A DNA stretch of 32,383 nt from a bacterium (GTDB lineage Bacteria > Pseudomonadota > Alphaproteobacteria > Acetobacterales > Acetobacteraceae): assembly GCA_027311165.1 (NCBI GenBank), contig DAICZL010000202.1:1-32383 (forward strand), read 5' to 3'. Positions 24,023 through 31,451 of this stretch are shown in pieces. Under the pieces are notes generated by a model. The model was not told the origin of the DNA. It did no database searches and saw only the letters and a program-made list of their open reading frames with translations. A program made the translations under genes and the position numbers. Positions within the stretch are counted from its first letter, which is position 1. Every line of letters starts with the position of its first letter.

Positions 24023-24820
24023 TCAGACACAGGCAGCGATGGCGGCCGTCAGGGCCTCGCGCATTTCGGCATCGTCGGTGATCGGCAGCACGATGCTGGC
24101 ACGCGCCGCCTGCTCCAGCCCGACACCGGCACCGACCAGCCGTGCCGCGTGGATCAGCATGCGCGTGGAGGCGCCCTCGTTCAGACCCGCTCCGCGCAGA
24201 TTGCGGGACCGGCCCGCAATATCGACAAGCGTCTCTGCCAGCCCTGCCTCGGTGCCGGCCTCCCGCATCACGATTTCGGCCTCGATCTCCGGTTCCGGAT
24301 AGGTGAAATCGATCGCGATGAAGCGCTGCTTGGTGGATTCCTTCAGATCCTTGACCGCACTTTGATAGCCGGGATTGTAGGAGATCACCAACTGGAAGTC
24401 CGGATGGGCCGCAAGCAATTCGTTGCGCTTTTCCAGCGGCAGCATGCGCCGCCCGTCGGTCAGCGGATGGATCACCACCGTGGTGTCCTGCCGCGCTTCG
24501 ACGATCTCGTCGAGATAGCAGATCGCCCCCCCGCGTACTGCGAGTGTGAGCGGGCCGTCATGCCAGACCGTGCCGTCCTGCGAAAGCAGATATCGGCCGG
24601 CCAGATCCGCTGCGGTCATGTCCTCATGCGCAGCCACCGTGATCAGCGGGCGGCCGAGCTTCCAGGCCATGTGCTCGACGAAGCGCGTCTTGCCGCAGCC
24701 GGTGGGGCCTTTCAGCATGACCGGCAGCCGGTCACGATAGGCGGCCTCGAAGATCGACACCTCATTACCGACGGGACGGTAGTACGGCTCCGCGGCGATA
24801 CGAAAAGGAGACAGGTTCAT
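24023..24820 (-). CDS. AAA+ ATPase of the MoxR group, CbbQ/NorQ type (AmiB position)
   Basis: A 265-residue MoxR-group AAA+ ATPase close in length to CbbQ and NorQ. Walker A GPTGCGKT at 38-45; Walker B AICYLDEI with Asp104-Glu105; the CbbQ/NorQ segments [46 protein letters not shown] and the C-terminal [14 protein letters not shown] are all clear. It probably remodels a client protein together with the downstream VWA protein. In Pseudomonas the gene following amiE is amiB, which also encodes an ATPase, so this is the positional counterpart. No strong ribosome binding site is seen before the ATG. It follows amiE after about 150 bp that contain a strong hairpin. Confidence 0.9.
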   Translation of the reverse strand: MNLSPFRIAAEPYYRPVGNEVSIFEAAYRDRLPVMLKGPTGCGKTRFVEHMAWKLGRPLITVAAHEDMTAADLAGRYLLSQDGTVWHDGPLTLAVRGGAICYLDEIVEARQDTTVVIHPLTDGRRMLPLEKRNELLAAHPDFQLVISYNPGYQSAVKDLKESTKQRFIAIDFTYPEPEIEAEIVMREAGTEAGLAETLVDIAGRSRNLRGAGLNEGASTRMLIHAARLVGAGVGLEQAARASIVLPITDDAEMREALTAAIAACV

Positions 24821-24881
24821 AGGCCATCACATCAAGACCAGGGCTCCGAACCGGATCCGCCTGGGCACGCCCACGGAAGCC

Positions 24882-24913
24882 CCATCCCCTGGAGGGTGTT
24901 CTCCAGGGGATGG
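24882..24913 (-). other. intercistronic hairpin between amiE and the ATPase gene
   Basis: CCATCCCCTGGAG (24882-24894) and CTCCAGGGGATGG (24901-24913) form a perfect 13-bp stem with a six-base loop. There is no T-run on the minus strand, so it is not a canonical terminator. It could protect amiE mRNA and reduce read-through to the ATPase and VWA genes, giving much amidase and little chaperone. The loop read on the minus strand (AACACC) does not fit the ANTAR pattern. Confidence 0.75.
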
Positions 24914-24968
24914 TATCCGAAGGCAGCGCCTTGGACAGGAGCCGGGGCGAGGCGCCTGACCGTGCCTT

Positions 24969-26006
24969 CTACCGGTGTGCCGTCTTCTTGTTCGGGATCC
25001 CCTCTATCGGGCATTCCTCGGTACCCACGGTCGGCCGCGTCAGCGCCTCGACCATCTCGCGGGTGCCCTCGGGATCGGTGATCCACTTCTTGTAGAAATC
25101 ATAGGGGCACGCAGCCAGGCCGCCCACTTCGTCGCCGGAGTTGATCGTTCCGGTGTAGCCGCGATGCAGCAGCTTGAACAGATGGTTCTCGGACTGCATC
25201 GTCCGCCGCGCATCGCGGATCAGGCTGACCGAGAGTTGCGCATACTGGATGCCGTAATCCTCCTCGCCGCATTCGCCGAGCGTGCGCCCATCGAACCCCA
25301 CGATCGCGGAATGGCCGAAATACGAATACACCCCGTCGAAGCCCGAAGCATTGGCGACCGCGACATAGACATTGTTGGCCCAGGCCATCGCCTTGGCCAT
25401 CATCACCTGCTGGTCCTTGGCCGGATACATGTAGCCCTGGCAGCGCACGATCAACTCGGCGCCCTTCATGGCGCAATCCCGCCAGATCTCGGGGTAGTTG
25501 CCGTCATCACAGATGATCAGGCTGATCTTCAGACCCTTGGGTCCTTCGGAGACGTAGGTGCAATTGCCAGGATACCAGCCCTCGATCGGCACCCAAGGCA
25601 TGATCTTGCGATATTTCTGAACGACTTCCCCCTTGTCGTTCATCAGGATCAACGTGTTGTACGGCGCCTTCTTCGGATGCTCCTCGTGGCGTTCACCGGT
25701 CAGCGAGAACACACCCCAGACCTTGGCCTTGCGGCAGGCCTCGGCGAAGATCTCGGTCTCCTCGCCAGGAACGGTCGAAGCCGTCTCGTACATCTCCTTG
25801 CTGTCGTACATGATGCCGTGAGTGGAATATTCCGGAAAAACCACCAAGTCCATCCCCGGGAGCCCCATCTTCATCCCGGTGACCATGTCGGCGATTTTCT
25901 GCGCGTTGGCCAGCACCTACGCCTTGGTGTGCAGCCGTGGCATCTTGTAGTTCACCACGGCCACGCCGACCGTGTCCTTACTGCTGGAAATGTCGCCATG
26001 TAGCAT
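24969..26006 (-). pseudogene. amiE: aliphatic amidase, interrupted by an amber codon at codon 30
   Basis: Read through the stop, this is a 345-residue protein nearly collinear with Pseudomonas AmiE (346), which hydrolyses short aliphatic amides to acids and ammonia. The start MLHGDISSS has AGGGAG seven bases upstream. Codon 30, where the Pseudomonas protein has Glu (MPRLHTAAEVL), is TAG at 25917-25919. Downstream all nitrilase-fold catalytic residues remain: Glu in VFPEYS, Lys in KYRKIMPW, Cys in [10 protein letters not shown]. There are no frameshifts, so the lesion is recent, a sequencing error, or suppressed in vivo. A GTG directly follows the stop and could allow a truncated 315-residue product. 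The leader has an intrinsic terminator with ANTAR-like hairpins. It heads a minus-strand operon with the CbbQ- and CbbO-like genes. Confidence 0.9.
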
Positions 26007-26028
26007 CCCGGTACTCCCTATGCTGTGT

Positions 26029-26053
26029 GAAGCGCCCGCTCGCAGGGCGCTTC
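26029..26053 (-). other. hairpin in the amiE 5' leader near the start
   Basis: GAAGCGCCC (26029-26037) and GGGCGCTTC (26045-26053) form a 9-bp stem with a 7-base loop. It lies about 10 bases upstream of the amiE ribosome binding site (CTCCCT on the plus strand, 26014-26019) and may influence stability or translation of amiE mRNA. Confidence 0.5.
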
Positions 26054-26165
26054 GGGGTCCTGCATGAACCGCCCGTCCGCCGGGCGCCTCGGACTTATCG
26101 GCCGGCGTTCCGGGGCCGAACGGCCTACGCCGCCACGCCATCCCGGATCAGTCGCGCCGCACCAC

Positions 26166-26207
26166 AAAAAAACCCCGCACGACCGTCAGGTGACGGGCGA
26201 TACGGGG
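26166..26207 (-). terminator. intrinsic terminator in the amiE leader
   Basis: Read on the minus strand: CCCCG (26207-26203), an inner stem CCGTC/GACGG around ACCT, then CGGGG (26177-26173) and seven T (26172-26166). It lies about 160 bases upstream of the amiE start and in the middle of the leader, so it works as an attenuator to be relieved by AmiR. Confidence 0.85.
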
Positions 26208-26263
26208 ACAACTTTGTCCTGATGCGGCCACATCGGCAGCCTTGGTCGCGGCGTCCTTGCCGC
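26206..26263 (-). promoter_or_regulatory. candidate ANTAR hairpin pair in the amiE leader (AmiR target)
   Basis: Read on the minus strand. First hairpin 26263-26248: GCGGC and GCCGC around loop AAGGAC. Second hairpin 26219-26206: GGAC and GTCC around loop AAAGTT. Both loops have A at position 1 and G at position 4, the ANTAR target pattern. The second overlaps the 5' arm of the terminator by two bases, so both cannot fully form at once. The 28-base linker is longer than in the urtA leader. The first loops of the two leaders share the form A-N-N-GAC. Confidence 0.65.
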
Positions 26264-26300
26264 ACTAAAGACCGCAGATATTTCGATCAAACGATGAAAA

Positions 26301-26329
26301 AAGCTAGCCGAGCAGATCGCCCGAGTCAA
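26301..26329 (-). promoter_or_regulatory. sigma70-like promoter candidate for amiE
   Basis: On the minus strand TTGACT (26329-26324), 17-base spacer, TAGCTT (26306-26301). The -35 matches five of six consensus bases and the -10 three. The start would be near 26294, giving a leader of about 290 bases that contains the ANTAR hairpins and terminator. In the remaining gap 26330-26679 no gene or clear bioY promoter is seen. Confidence 0.45.
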
Positions 26330-26679
26330 CGACCGCGGCGAGCAGGACAAGCGCCGCACCTGCTCTGATCGTGCCCGCAGATTTCCGCCTGCGGCCGAAG
26401 ACGCAACCAGCCGAGATCGAGAATACGGCCGCCGCCGCCGCCCAGCCCTTGGCCGATCAGCTCCGAAGGGCGATGAGCAGCCGATCCTCCACCGCAGCAG
26501 ATGCCGCGCCGCGAATGCCGTTGAGCCCGATTGCGACCGCGCCCCCGCCTCCGCGTGCCGCCCGCCGCCGGTGCCGACTGGCAGCCTGCGCCGGGTAGTG
26601 CAACACTCTTCGGCAGAGACCATCTGGATCCCTGATGCGCGCCGGATCGGGGTCGGCTGCCAGCGGCAAAGGAAACGGC

Positions 26680-27255
26680 ATGGAACAGATTTTCCGGATG
26701 ATCGGACGAACCTCCCGCCCGGCCAGCCAGCAGCCCACCAGCCAGCAGCATAATCGGGCGCTGGCAGTGGGGTCAGGGCTGGTGGGCGCGGCGCTGCTGG
26801 CGGCGTCGGCCCATGTCAGACTGCCGTTCTGGCCTGTGCCGATGACCATGCAGAGCTTCGTGGTGCTGCTGCTGGGCGTGGCCTATGGCCCCCGCCTGGC
26901 CGCGGCGAGCACGCTCGCCTATCTCGCCATGGGCGCGATCGGCCTACCGGTCTTCGCCGGCAGCCCCGGTCTGCTCGGTCCCACCGGCGGTTATCTGGCG
27001 GGGTTCCTGGTCGCGGCGACCCTCGCCGGCTTCACGTTCGAGCGCTGGCCACCGCGCAGTGCCGCCGCAGCGTTCGTCCTGCTGCTGGCCGCCGATGCCG
27101 CGTTGTTCGCCTGCGGCTTCGCCTGGCTCGCGAGCCTGATCGGCCCCACCCGGGCTCTGGCAGTGGGTGTGATCCCCTTCCTGCCCGCGGAGATATTCAA
27201 GCTGATGCTGGCCACCGCACTCAGCCGCACCCGGCTGCTGCGCCTGCCGGACTGA
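26680..27255 (+). CDS. bioY: biotin transporter BioY
   Basis: A 191-residue integral membrane protein, the substrate-binding S component of the biotin ECF transporter. The family signature is clear: RLPFWPVPMTMQSFVVLLLG, YGPRLAAASTLAYLAMGAIG, PVFAGS, LLGPTGGYLAGFL and the C-terminal PFLPAEIFKLMLA. In many proteobacteria BioY acts alone, without the energising BioMN; none is visible here. AAAGGAAA at 26668-26675 supports the ATG at 26680 over the in-frame start 45 bp upstream. No BioR-like operator or other biotin gene is seen nearby. It is divergent from amiE. Confidence 0.93.
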   Translation: MEQIFRMIGRTSRPASQQPTSQQHNRALAVGSGLVGAALLAASAHVRLPFWPVPMTMQSFVVLLLGVAYGPRLAAASTLAYLAMGAIGLPVFAGSPGLLGPTGGYLAGFLVAATLAGFTFERWPPRSAAAAFVLLLAADAALFACGFAWLASLIGPTRALAVGVIPFLPAEIFKLMLATALSRTRLLRLPD

Positions 27256-27457
27256 GCGTCCGGTACGCCATGCTCTCCGCCACGAATCTGGACGGTGGAA
27301 GCCGAGCTCTGCCAGGCACGTCGCTGCACCCCTACGATGGCGCGACCTATCACGGGGCAGCCACCACCTGCCGGGGGCCGGTCCGGGTCGTGAACACGGC
27401 CCATCGTCCGGTAAGGCCCTGGTCGCCGCTGGCTTGGCGGTCACGGGACGGAAGGGG

Positions 27458-28591
27458 ATGAACCGCACCGATCCGGTCGGCCCGAAAGCATCGTCCCCTC
27501 CCGGACCGGCCAGCAGCCTGCCCGCTTCCTGCTACGTCTCGACCGAGATGTTCGCCGCCGAACTACGCCATATCCACCTCCGCCACTGGTTCTTCGTCGG
27601 GCGGGAAGAGGAATTTCCAGCCCAAGGGGATTATCGCGCCATCGAGACGGTCGGCGGTCCCGCGATCGTCCTGCGCGACCTCTCGGGCACATTGCGCGGC
27701 TTCGCCAATGTCTGCCGCCATCGCGGGGGACTGCTGCTGGAGGGTTCCGGCAACAGCCAGGTGATCACCTGTCCCTATCACGCCTGGAGCTATCGTCTGG
27801 ATGGCAGCCTGCGCGGCGCGCCTTGGATGGAGCAGCTCGACGATGCCGCCAGAGCACGGCTCGGCCTGGCTCCAATCCGGCTGGAAAGCTGGGCCGGCTT
27901 CGTGTTCATGACCTTCGACGCGAACGCCCCCAGCCTGCGCCTGCATCTCGGCGACCTGCCCGAACTGTTCGCGTCGCACCGCCTCGATCAGATGGTCTGC
28001 ACCTTCCGGACCAGCTTCCATGCCGGGTGCAACTGGAAGCTGATTCTGGAGAATGCCATGGAGACCTATCATACCGGCTGGGTTCATGCCGCGACCGTGG
28101 GCGCGCAGAGCTCCGTCAGCCTGGACACGCGCGGCGCGTGGCAGGCGATCCAGGTGCTGAGCGAGACCTCGATCGCGGTGCTGGGCGACGCGCCGCCGCC
28201 CTTGCCGCCGATCGAGGGCCTGACGAAGGCGGCACGGCAGGGCACCTATTTCACCTGCATCCATCCCACGACGCAGTTCGCGGTGGCGCAGGACTGCCTG
28301 TGGTGGCTGGCAGTGCGTCCGCTGGCAGCCGATCGCTCGGTGCTGGAACTCGGCGGCTGCTTCCCGCGCAGCACCGTCGCGCTGCCGGATTTTCCCCGTC
28401 ATGCCGAGGCGTATTACGACCGCTGGCGACGCGTCGCGATCGAGGATCTGCAGATCCTGGAGCGCCAGCAGCGTGCCCTTGGCTCGGTGCTGCATCAGCC
28501 CGGGCCGCTGTCCTGGCGCGACGATCAGGTGCATCTGTTCGGCCAATGGGTGCTGCGGCAAATACCACCCGACCAACGAAAAATGGTTTGA
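27458..28591 (+). CDS. Rieske-type aromatic-ring-hydroxylating/demethylating oxygenase, alpha subunit
   Basis: A 377-residue Rieske non-haem iron oxygenase. The [2Fe-2S] motif is C86-R-H88 ... C105-P-Y-H108. The mononuclear iron site is seen in ENAMETYHTGWVH, with His205 and His210 as ligands and Glu202 in the bridging position, and an Asp near residue 330 (IEDLQILERQ) as likely third ligand. The layout (ENxxExYHxxxxH, short N-terminus) is nearer to choline/glycine-betaine/carnitine-type oxygenases than to naphthalene dioxygenases. The substrate is unknown. No reductase or ferredoxin gene is adjacent, so electron supply must come from elsewhere. GGAAGG lies immediately before the ATG. The 202-bp gap upstream shows nothing recognisable. 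Confidence 0.88.
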   Translation: MNRTDPVGPKASSPPGPASSLPASCYVSTEMFAAELRHIHLRHWFFVGREEEFPAQGDYRAIETVGGPAIVLRDLSGTLRGFANVCRHRGGLLLEGSGNSQVITCPYHAWSYRLDGSLRGAPWMEQLDDAARARLGLAPIRLESWAGFVFMTFDANAPSLRLHLGDLPELFASHRLDQMVCTFRTSFHAGCNWKLILENAMETYHTGWVHAATVGAQSSVSLDTRGAWQAIQVLSETSIAVLGDAPPPLPPIEGLTKAARQGTYFTCIHPTTQFAVAQDCLWWLAVRPLAADRSVLELGGCFPRSTVALPDFPRHAEAYYDRWRRVAIEDLQILERQQRALGSVLHQPGPLSWRDDQVHLFGQWVLRQIPPDQRKMV

Positions 28592-28706
28592 ACCACGCCG
28601 GCAGGCATAACGCGCACGGCATGGGGGCGCGTTCGCGCATAAATCGTCTGTCATGAGCCGCCCGACCGCGCGCGCCCCCGTGACAGGACGCCGCCCGGCG
28701 GGTTCA

Positions 28707-29585
28707 ATGAGCGACATGGATCTGCCTGTCTCCCTGGCCACTGCGCCGCTGCAACTGCTCCGCCCGGAGCGGCAGACCGTGCCACTGATCTTCGCTTCGG
28801 CTCATTCGGGTAGGCTCTATCCACCCGAGTTCATCACCGCCGCCCGCCTTGATCCGACCGCGCTGCGGCGCAGCGAAGACAGCTTCGTCGACGAGTTGTT
28901 CGCATCCGCCCCGGCCCATGGCGCGCCGCTGCTGTCGGCCACTTTCCCGCGGGCCTTCTGCGATGCCAACCGGGAAGCGTGGGAGCTCGACCCGGCGATG
29001 TTCGCCGGACCCTTGCCGGACTGGGTCAACACCACCAGTCCCAGGGTCGGCGCCGGGCTCGGGACAATCCCGCGGATCGTTGCCTCGGGCGAGCCGATCT
29101 ATCGCGGCAAGCTCGATTTTGCCGAGGCCGAGCGGCGGGTGCGGGAGTTCTGGCAGCCCTACCACGACGCGCTGCGCGCGCTGATCGCCGAGACGTGCCA
29201 GGCTTTCGGCGCCTGCCTGCTGATCGACTGCCATTCAATGCCGGCCGGGGGCAGCGCCACGCGGCTCGGCGCCTCGATCGATATCGTGCTGGGCGACGCC
29301 CACGGCACCGCCTGTGCCCCGCTGGCGACCCGGCTGGTGGAACGCGACCTGGCGCAGCGCGGCTATGCGGTGCGGCGCAACGACCCTTATGCCGGCGGCT
29401 TCGTCACCCGCCATTACGGCCGCCCGCGTGAGGGCGTGCACGCGCTGCAGATAGAAATCGCCCGGAGCCTCTACATGGACGAGACACGCATCGAGCGACT
29501 GCCGCGCTTCTCCGCCCTGCAGGCCGATATCGCGGCGCTGATCGCGACCCTGGCCGAAGCGGGAGACGCGGTGTTCTCGGCCTGA
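28707..29585 (+). CDS. N-formylglutamate amidohydrolase family protein
   Basis: A 292-residue (310 from the ATG at 28653) zinc hydrolase of the N-formylglutamate amidohydrolase family. Signature segments: PLIFASAHSGRLYPPEF with a metal His, SEDSFVDELFASAP, FPRAFCDANREAWELDP, LLIDCHSMP with a second metal His, IDIVLGDAHGTAC, and the end GVHALQIEIARSLYMDE. The family hydrolyses N-formyl amino acids; HutG works in histidine breakdown, but no hut gene is present, so the substrate is open. It follows the Rieske gene by 60-115 bp on the same strand and may be cotranscribed. Neither start has a good ribosome binding site. Confidence 0.85.
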   Translation: MSDMDLPVSLATAPLQLLRPERQTVPLIFASAHSGRLYPPEFITAARLDPTALRRSEDSFVDELFASAPAHGAPLLSATFPRAFCDANREAWELDPAMFAGPLPDWVNTTSPRVGAGLGTIPRIVASGEPIYRGKLDFAEAERRVREFWQPYHDALRALIAETCQAFGACLLIDCHSMPAGGSATRLGASIDIVLGDAHGTACAPLATRLVERDLAQRGYAVRRNDPYAGGFVTRHYGRPREGVHALQIEIARSLYMDETRIERLPRFSALQADIAALIATLAEAGDAVFSA

Positions 29586-29901
29586 CCCCGGCAGAGTGAC
29601 GCTGCGGGCCTGGCGAGCCCAGGGGCTGTGCCCGCTGGTCCATCGCGGCTGACGCCTGGACGCTGGCGCCCCGCGGACCCCTGCTCGACCGATTGCGGTG
29701 CCCGAGAGCCTCGGCTGCGCGCCCGGCTCCAGAGGGATGGCCCCGGGAAGATCGGGCCCAGGGAAGATCGGCTCGGTCTGGCGTTGCGCCGGTCGCGTCC
29801 CTGATCCCTGGAAAGATCGAAGCAGCGCCCCTTCGGCACGCACCGCTGCGGGCCGGATTGGCCTGGTCGGCGCTCTGGCACCGGCCAGCCAGAGGATGAA
29901 C

Positions 29902-29931
29902 AAAAAAATGGCGGCGCCTTGCAGCGCCGCC
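29902..29931 (-). terminator. strong intrinsic terminator, minus strand
   Basis: On the minus strand GGCGGCGC (29931-29924), six-base loop TGCAAG, GCGCCGCC (29917-29910), then A and seven T (29908-29902). No protein-coding gene ends here on the minus strand, which points to a small RNA upstream of it. Confidence 0.88.
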
Positions 29932-29990
29932 AAGTTTAGGGAGGAAACGTCCAAGAAAAGCAGACAGCGGGGCAACGCCCCATTGCTGCG
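29902..29990 (-). ncRNA. candidate small regulatory RNA with anti-Shine-Dalgarno loop
   Basis: About 88 bases on the minus strand, from a start near 29990 to the terminator. Elements in order: a 5-bp hairpin GGGGC-GTT-GCCCC (29981-29969); a pyrimidine-rich stretch; a small hairpin GTTT ... AAAC (29948-29934) with CCTCCCT in its loop, complementary to ribosome binding sites; and the strong terminator. A promoter candidate lies just upstream: TTGCAC (30025-30020), 17 bases, TATCTT (30002-29997). This build, with a CCUCCC loop before a terminator, is common in alphaproteobacterial trans-acting small RNAs. No family was identified with certainty. It lies in a 726-bp gap otherwise free of genes. 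Confidence 0.6.
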
Positions 29991-30101
29991 ATGCACAAGA
30001 TAGCGATCCGACCATTCGCGTGCAAGCGATATTTTGCATTGCAGCATCGCGCCACTCCGATGCCGCAACGCCCTCGCCCATACGCTGATCCAAAGCCGGC
30101 C

Positions 30102-30153
30102 CCCAAGCTGCCCGCCCAAGCTGCCCGCCCAAGTTGCCCGCCCAAGTTGCCCC
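30102..30153. repeat. 13-bp tandem repeat, four copies
   Basis: Four contiguous units CCCAAGCTGCCCG at 30102-30114, 30115-30127, 30128-30140 and 30141-30153; units 3 and 4 have T for C at position 7 and unit 4 ends in C. The period is not a multiple of three and there are no spacers, so it is neither coding nor CRISPR. It lies between the candidate small RNA promoter and the lytic transglycosylase gene. Confidence 0.85.
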
Positions 30154-30311
30154 ATGGGCTGGCCCTCGGCTTGCACTGCCTGTCAGGACGGGCGGGCACC
30201 CTCCCCTGGCGTAGCGTCCCGGGGTGGTTGCCCTCCCGCAGGCACCAAAGACCGACCGATGAGCCAGGACGGGGGGTTGCAGACCCGGTCCCATGGCGGC
30301 AGGAGAAGACG

Positions 30312-31091
30312 ATGAAGTTCCGCTTGCGCTGCCTGGCCCTGCTCGGCCTGCTCACAACCGCCATCGCCGCATCGGCCGGGGCCGATGCGCCGGTGCCGAT
30401 GTTGCCGCCCGGCATGCTGTGCCGGCTCGCGATCGGTGCGGCCGAGCGCAGCGCCGCCATCCCCTCCAACCTGATGGCCGCGATCGGCCGGGTGGAAAGC
30501 GGCCGCCGCGACCCGCTCTCCGGCGGCTGGACCCCCTGGCCCTGGACCATCAACGCCGAGGGCGAAGGCCATTTCTACGACTCCAAGCCCGAGGCCATCG
30601 CTGCGGTCCGGGCACTGCTGGCGCGCGGCGTACGCTCGATCGATGTCGGCTGCATGCAGATCAACCTGATGCACCACCCCGACGCCTTCGCCAGCCTGGA
30701 GCAGGCCTTCGACCCCGCCAGCAACGCCACCTACGCGGCGAGCTTCCTCAACGAGCTGTTCGCCCAGACCCATAACTGGCCGAAAGCCACCGGTATGTAC
30801 CACTCCGCCACGCCGGAACTTGGCGATGAGTATCAGCGCCGGGTGATGGCGGTCTGGCCCGAGGAAGGCCAGGCACAGTTCGCCTCGCTGCAATCCGGGG
30901 GGGGCATCCTGCCTCCGGGCGCGTTTCCCCCGGGCCGGATCACCGTGGTGATCCCCAGCAACCGCAACGAGGCGCCGCACATCATCCCGCTGGCCCCGGG
31001 ACCGGGCGGGATCGCCCCCCCGGGGCGCGGGCTGTCGTCCTATCGGGCGGCACCGATCGCGGTGATCGGCCGGCCGCTGCCGCCCGGCTGA
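30312..31091 (+). CDS. secreted lytic transglycosylase, SLT domain
   Basis: A 259-residue exported protein. Residues 1 to about 22 form a signal peptide (basic MKFRLR, hydrophobic LALLGLLTTAIAA, small residues at SAGA). Residues 35-190 are an SLT lysozyme-like domain: catalytic Glu62 in AAIGRVESGRRDP, then GCMQINLMHH, NATYAASFLNELF and TGMYHSATPELGDEY. It cleaves peptidoglycan glycan strands in the periplasm. The variant with WPWTINAEGEGHFY is typical of transglycosylases associated with secretion or conjugation systems, but none is seen here. The C-terminal 60 residues are Pro/Gly-rich. AGGAGA at 30301-30306 sets the start; the longer open frame upstream (from 29991) has no such support and runs through the repeat. 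Confidence 0.88.
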   Translation: MKFRLRCLALLGLLTTAIAASAGADAPVPMLPPGMLCRLAIGAAERSAAIPSNLMAAIGRVESGRRDPLSGGWTPWPWTINAEGEGHFYDSKPEAIAAVRALLARGVRSIDVGCMQINLMHHPDAFASLEQAFDPASNATYAASFLNELFAQTHNWPKATGMYHSATPELGDEYQRRVMAVWPEEGQAQFASLQSGGGILPPGAFPPGRITVVIPSNRNEAPHIIPLAPGPGGIAPPGRGLSSYRAAPIAVIGRPLPPG

Positions 31092-31297
31092 CCTCCGCAG
31101 GGAACATCGACCGAACGCGCCGCCCGTCGCGCGCCAGCCGGCGGAAACCCTGCTCGAACCCTTATCCGCCGGAGGGTAGCCCCCGGCGAATGGGGTCTGG
31201 GGCCAAGGCCGCAGCGGGGTCCCCAATGGGAGATGGGGGCGTGCCCCCTCGCCTTCTCCCGGCCGCGGTCGACTTCATGACCGTTCAGAGAAAAAGG

Positions 31298-31340
31298 CCA
31301 GGGCTTCGCCCTGGACCCACCAGGGACCAGCAGTCCCTGG
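31298..31340. repeat. REP-like palindrome pair
   Basis: Two neighbouring hairpins: CCAGGGC/GCCCTGG around TTC (31298-31314) and CCAGGGAC/GTCCCTGG around CAGCA (31320-31340). Both start with CCAGGG and lie between convergent genes. Such CCAGGG-type palindromes recur between genes in acetic-acid-bacteria genomes. The rest of the 360-bp gap 31092-31451 holds other GC-rich inverted repeats but no gene. Confidence 0.65.
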
Positions 31341-31451
31341 ACCGGCATTCGTAATTCGTAAGAAGCGTGTCCATTCACGGTCTTGGGCTTGGACCATGGC
31401 GGGCCACAGACGTCGCGCCCAGGCATTGCCCCCACTGGTGATCCGCCTCAC

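Noticed and set aside
21410-25081. Open plus-strand frame of more than 1,200 codons opposite the VWA, ATPase and amidase genes
   Set aside because: Runs opposite three genes with clear motifs and ends in the Ni/Co permease gene. Codon-bias shadow.
25917-25919. TAG in amiE as a programmed pyrrolysine or other recoding site
   Set aside because: No pyl gene or known recoding element is visible, and the position is a plain Glu in the Pseudomonas protein. A point change or sequencing error is simpler.
26029-26053. Leader hairpin near amiE as a further ANTAR target
   Set aside because: Its loop has seven bases and does not fit the six-base A1/G4 pattern.
30102-30153. Tandem repeat as a CRISPR array
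   Set aside because: Units are 13 bp and contiguous, with no spacers and no cas genes.
29235-30176. Minus-strand open frame covering the gap after the N-formylglutamate amidohydrolase gene
   Set aside because: It reads through the strong terminator and the back of a recognisable gene, and through the 13-bp repeat. No family motif.
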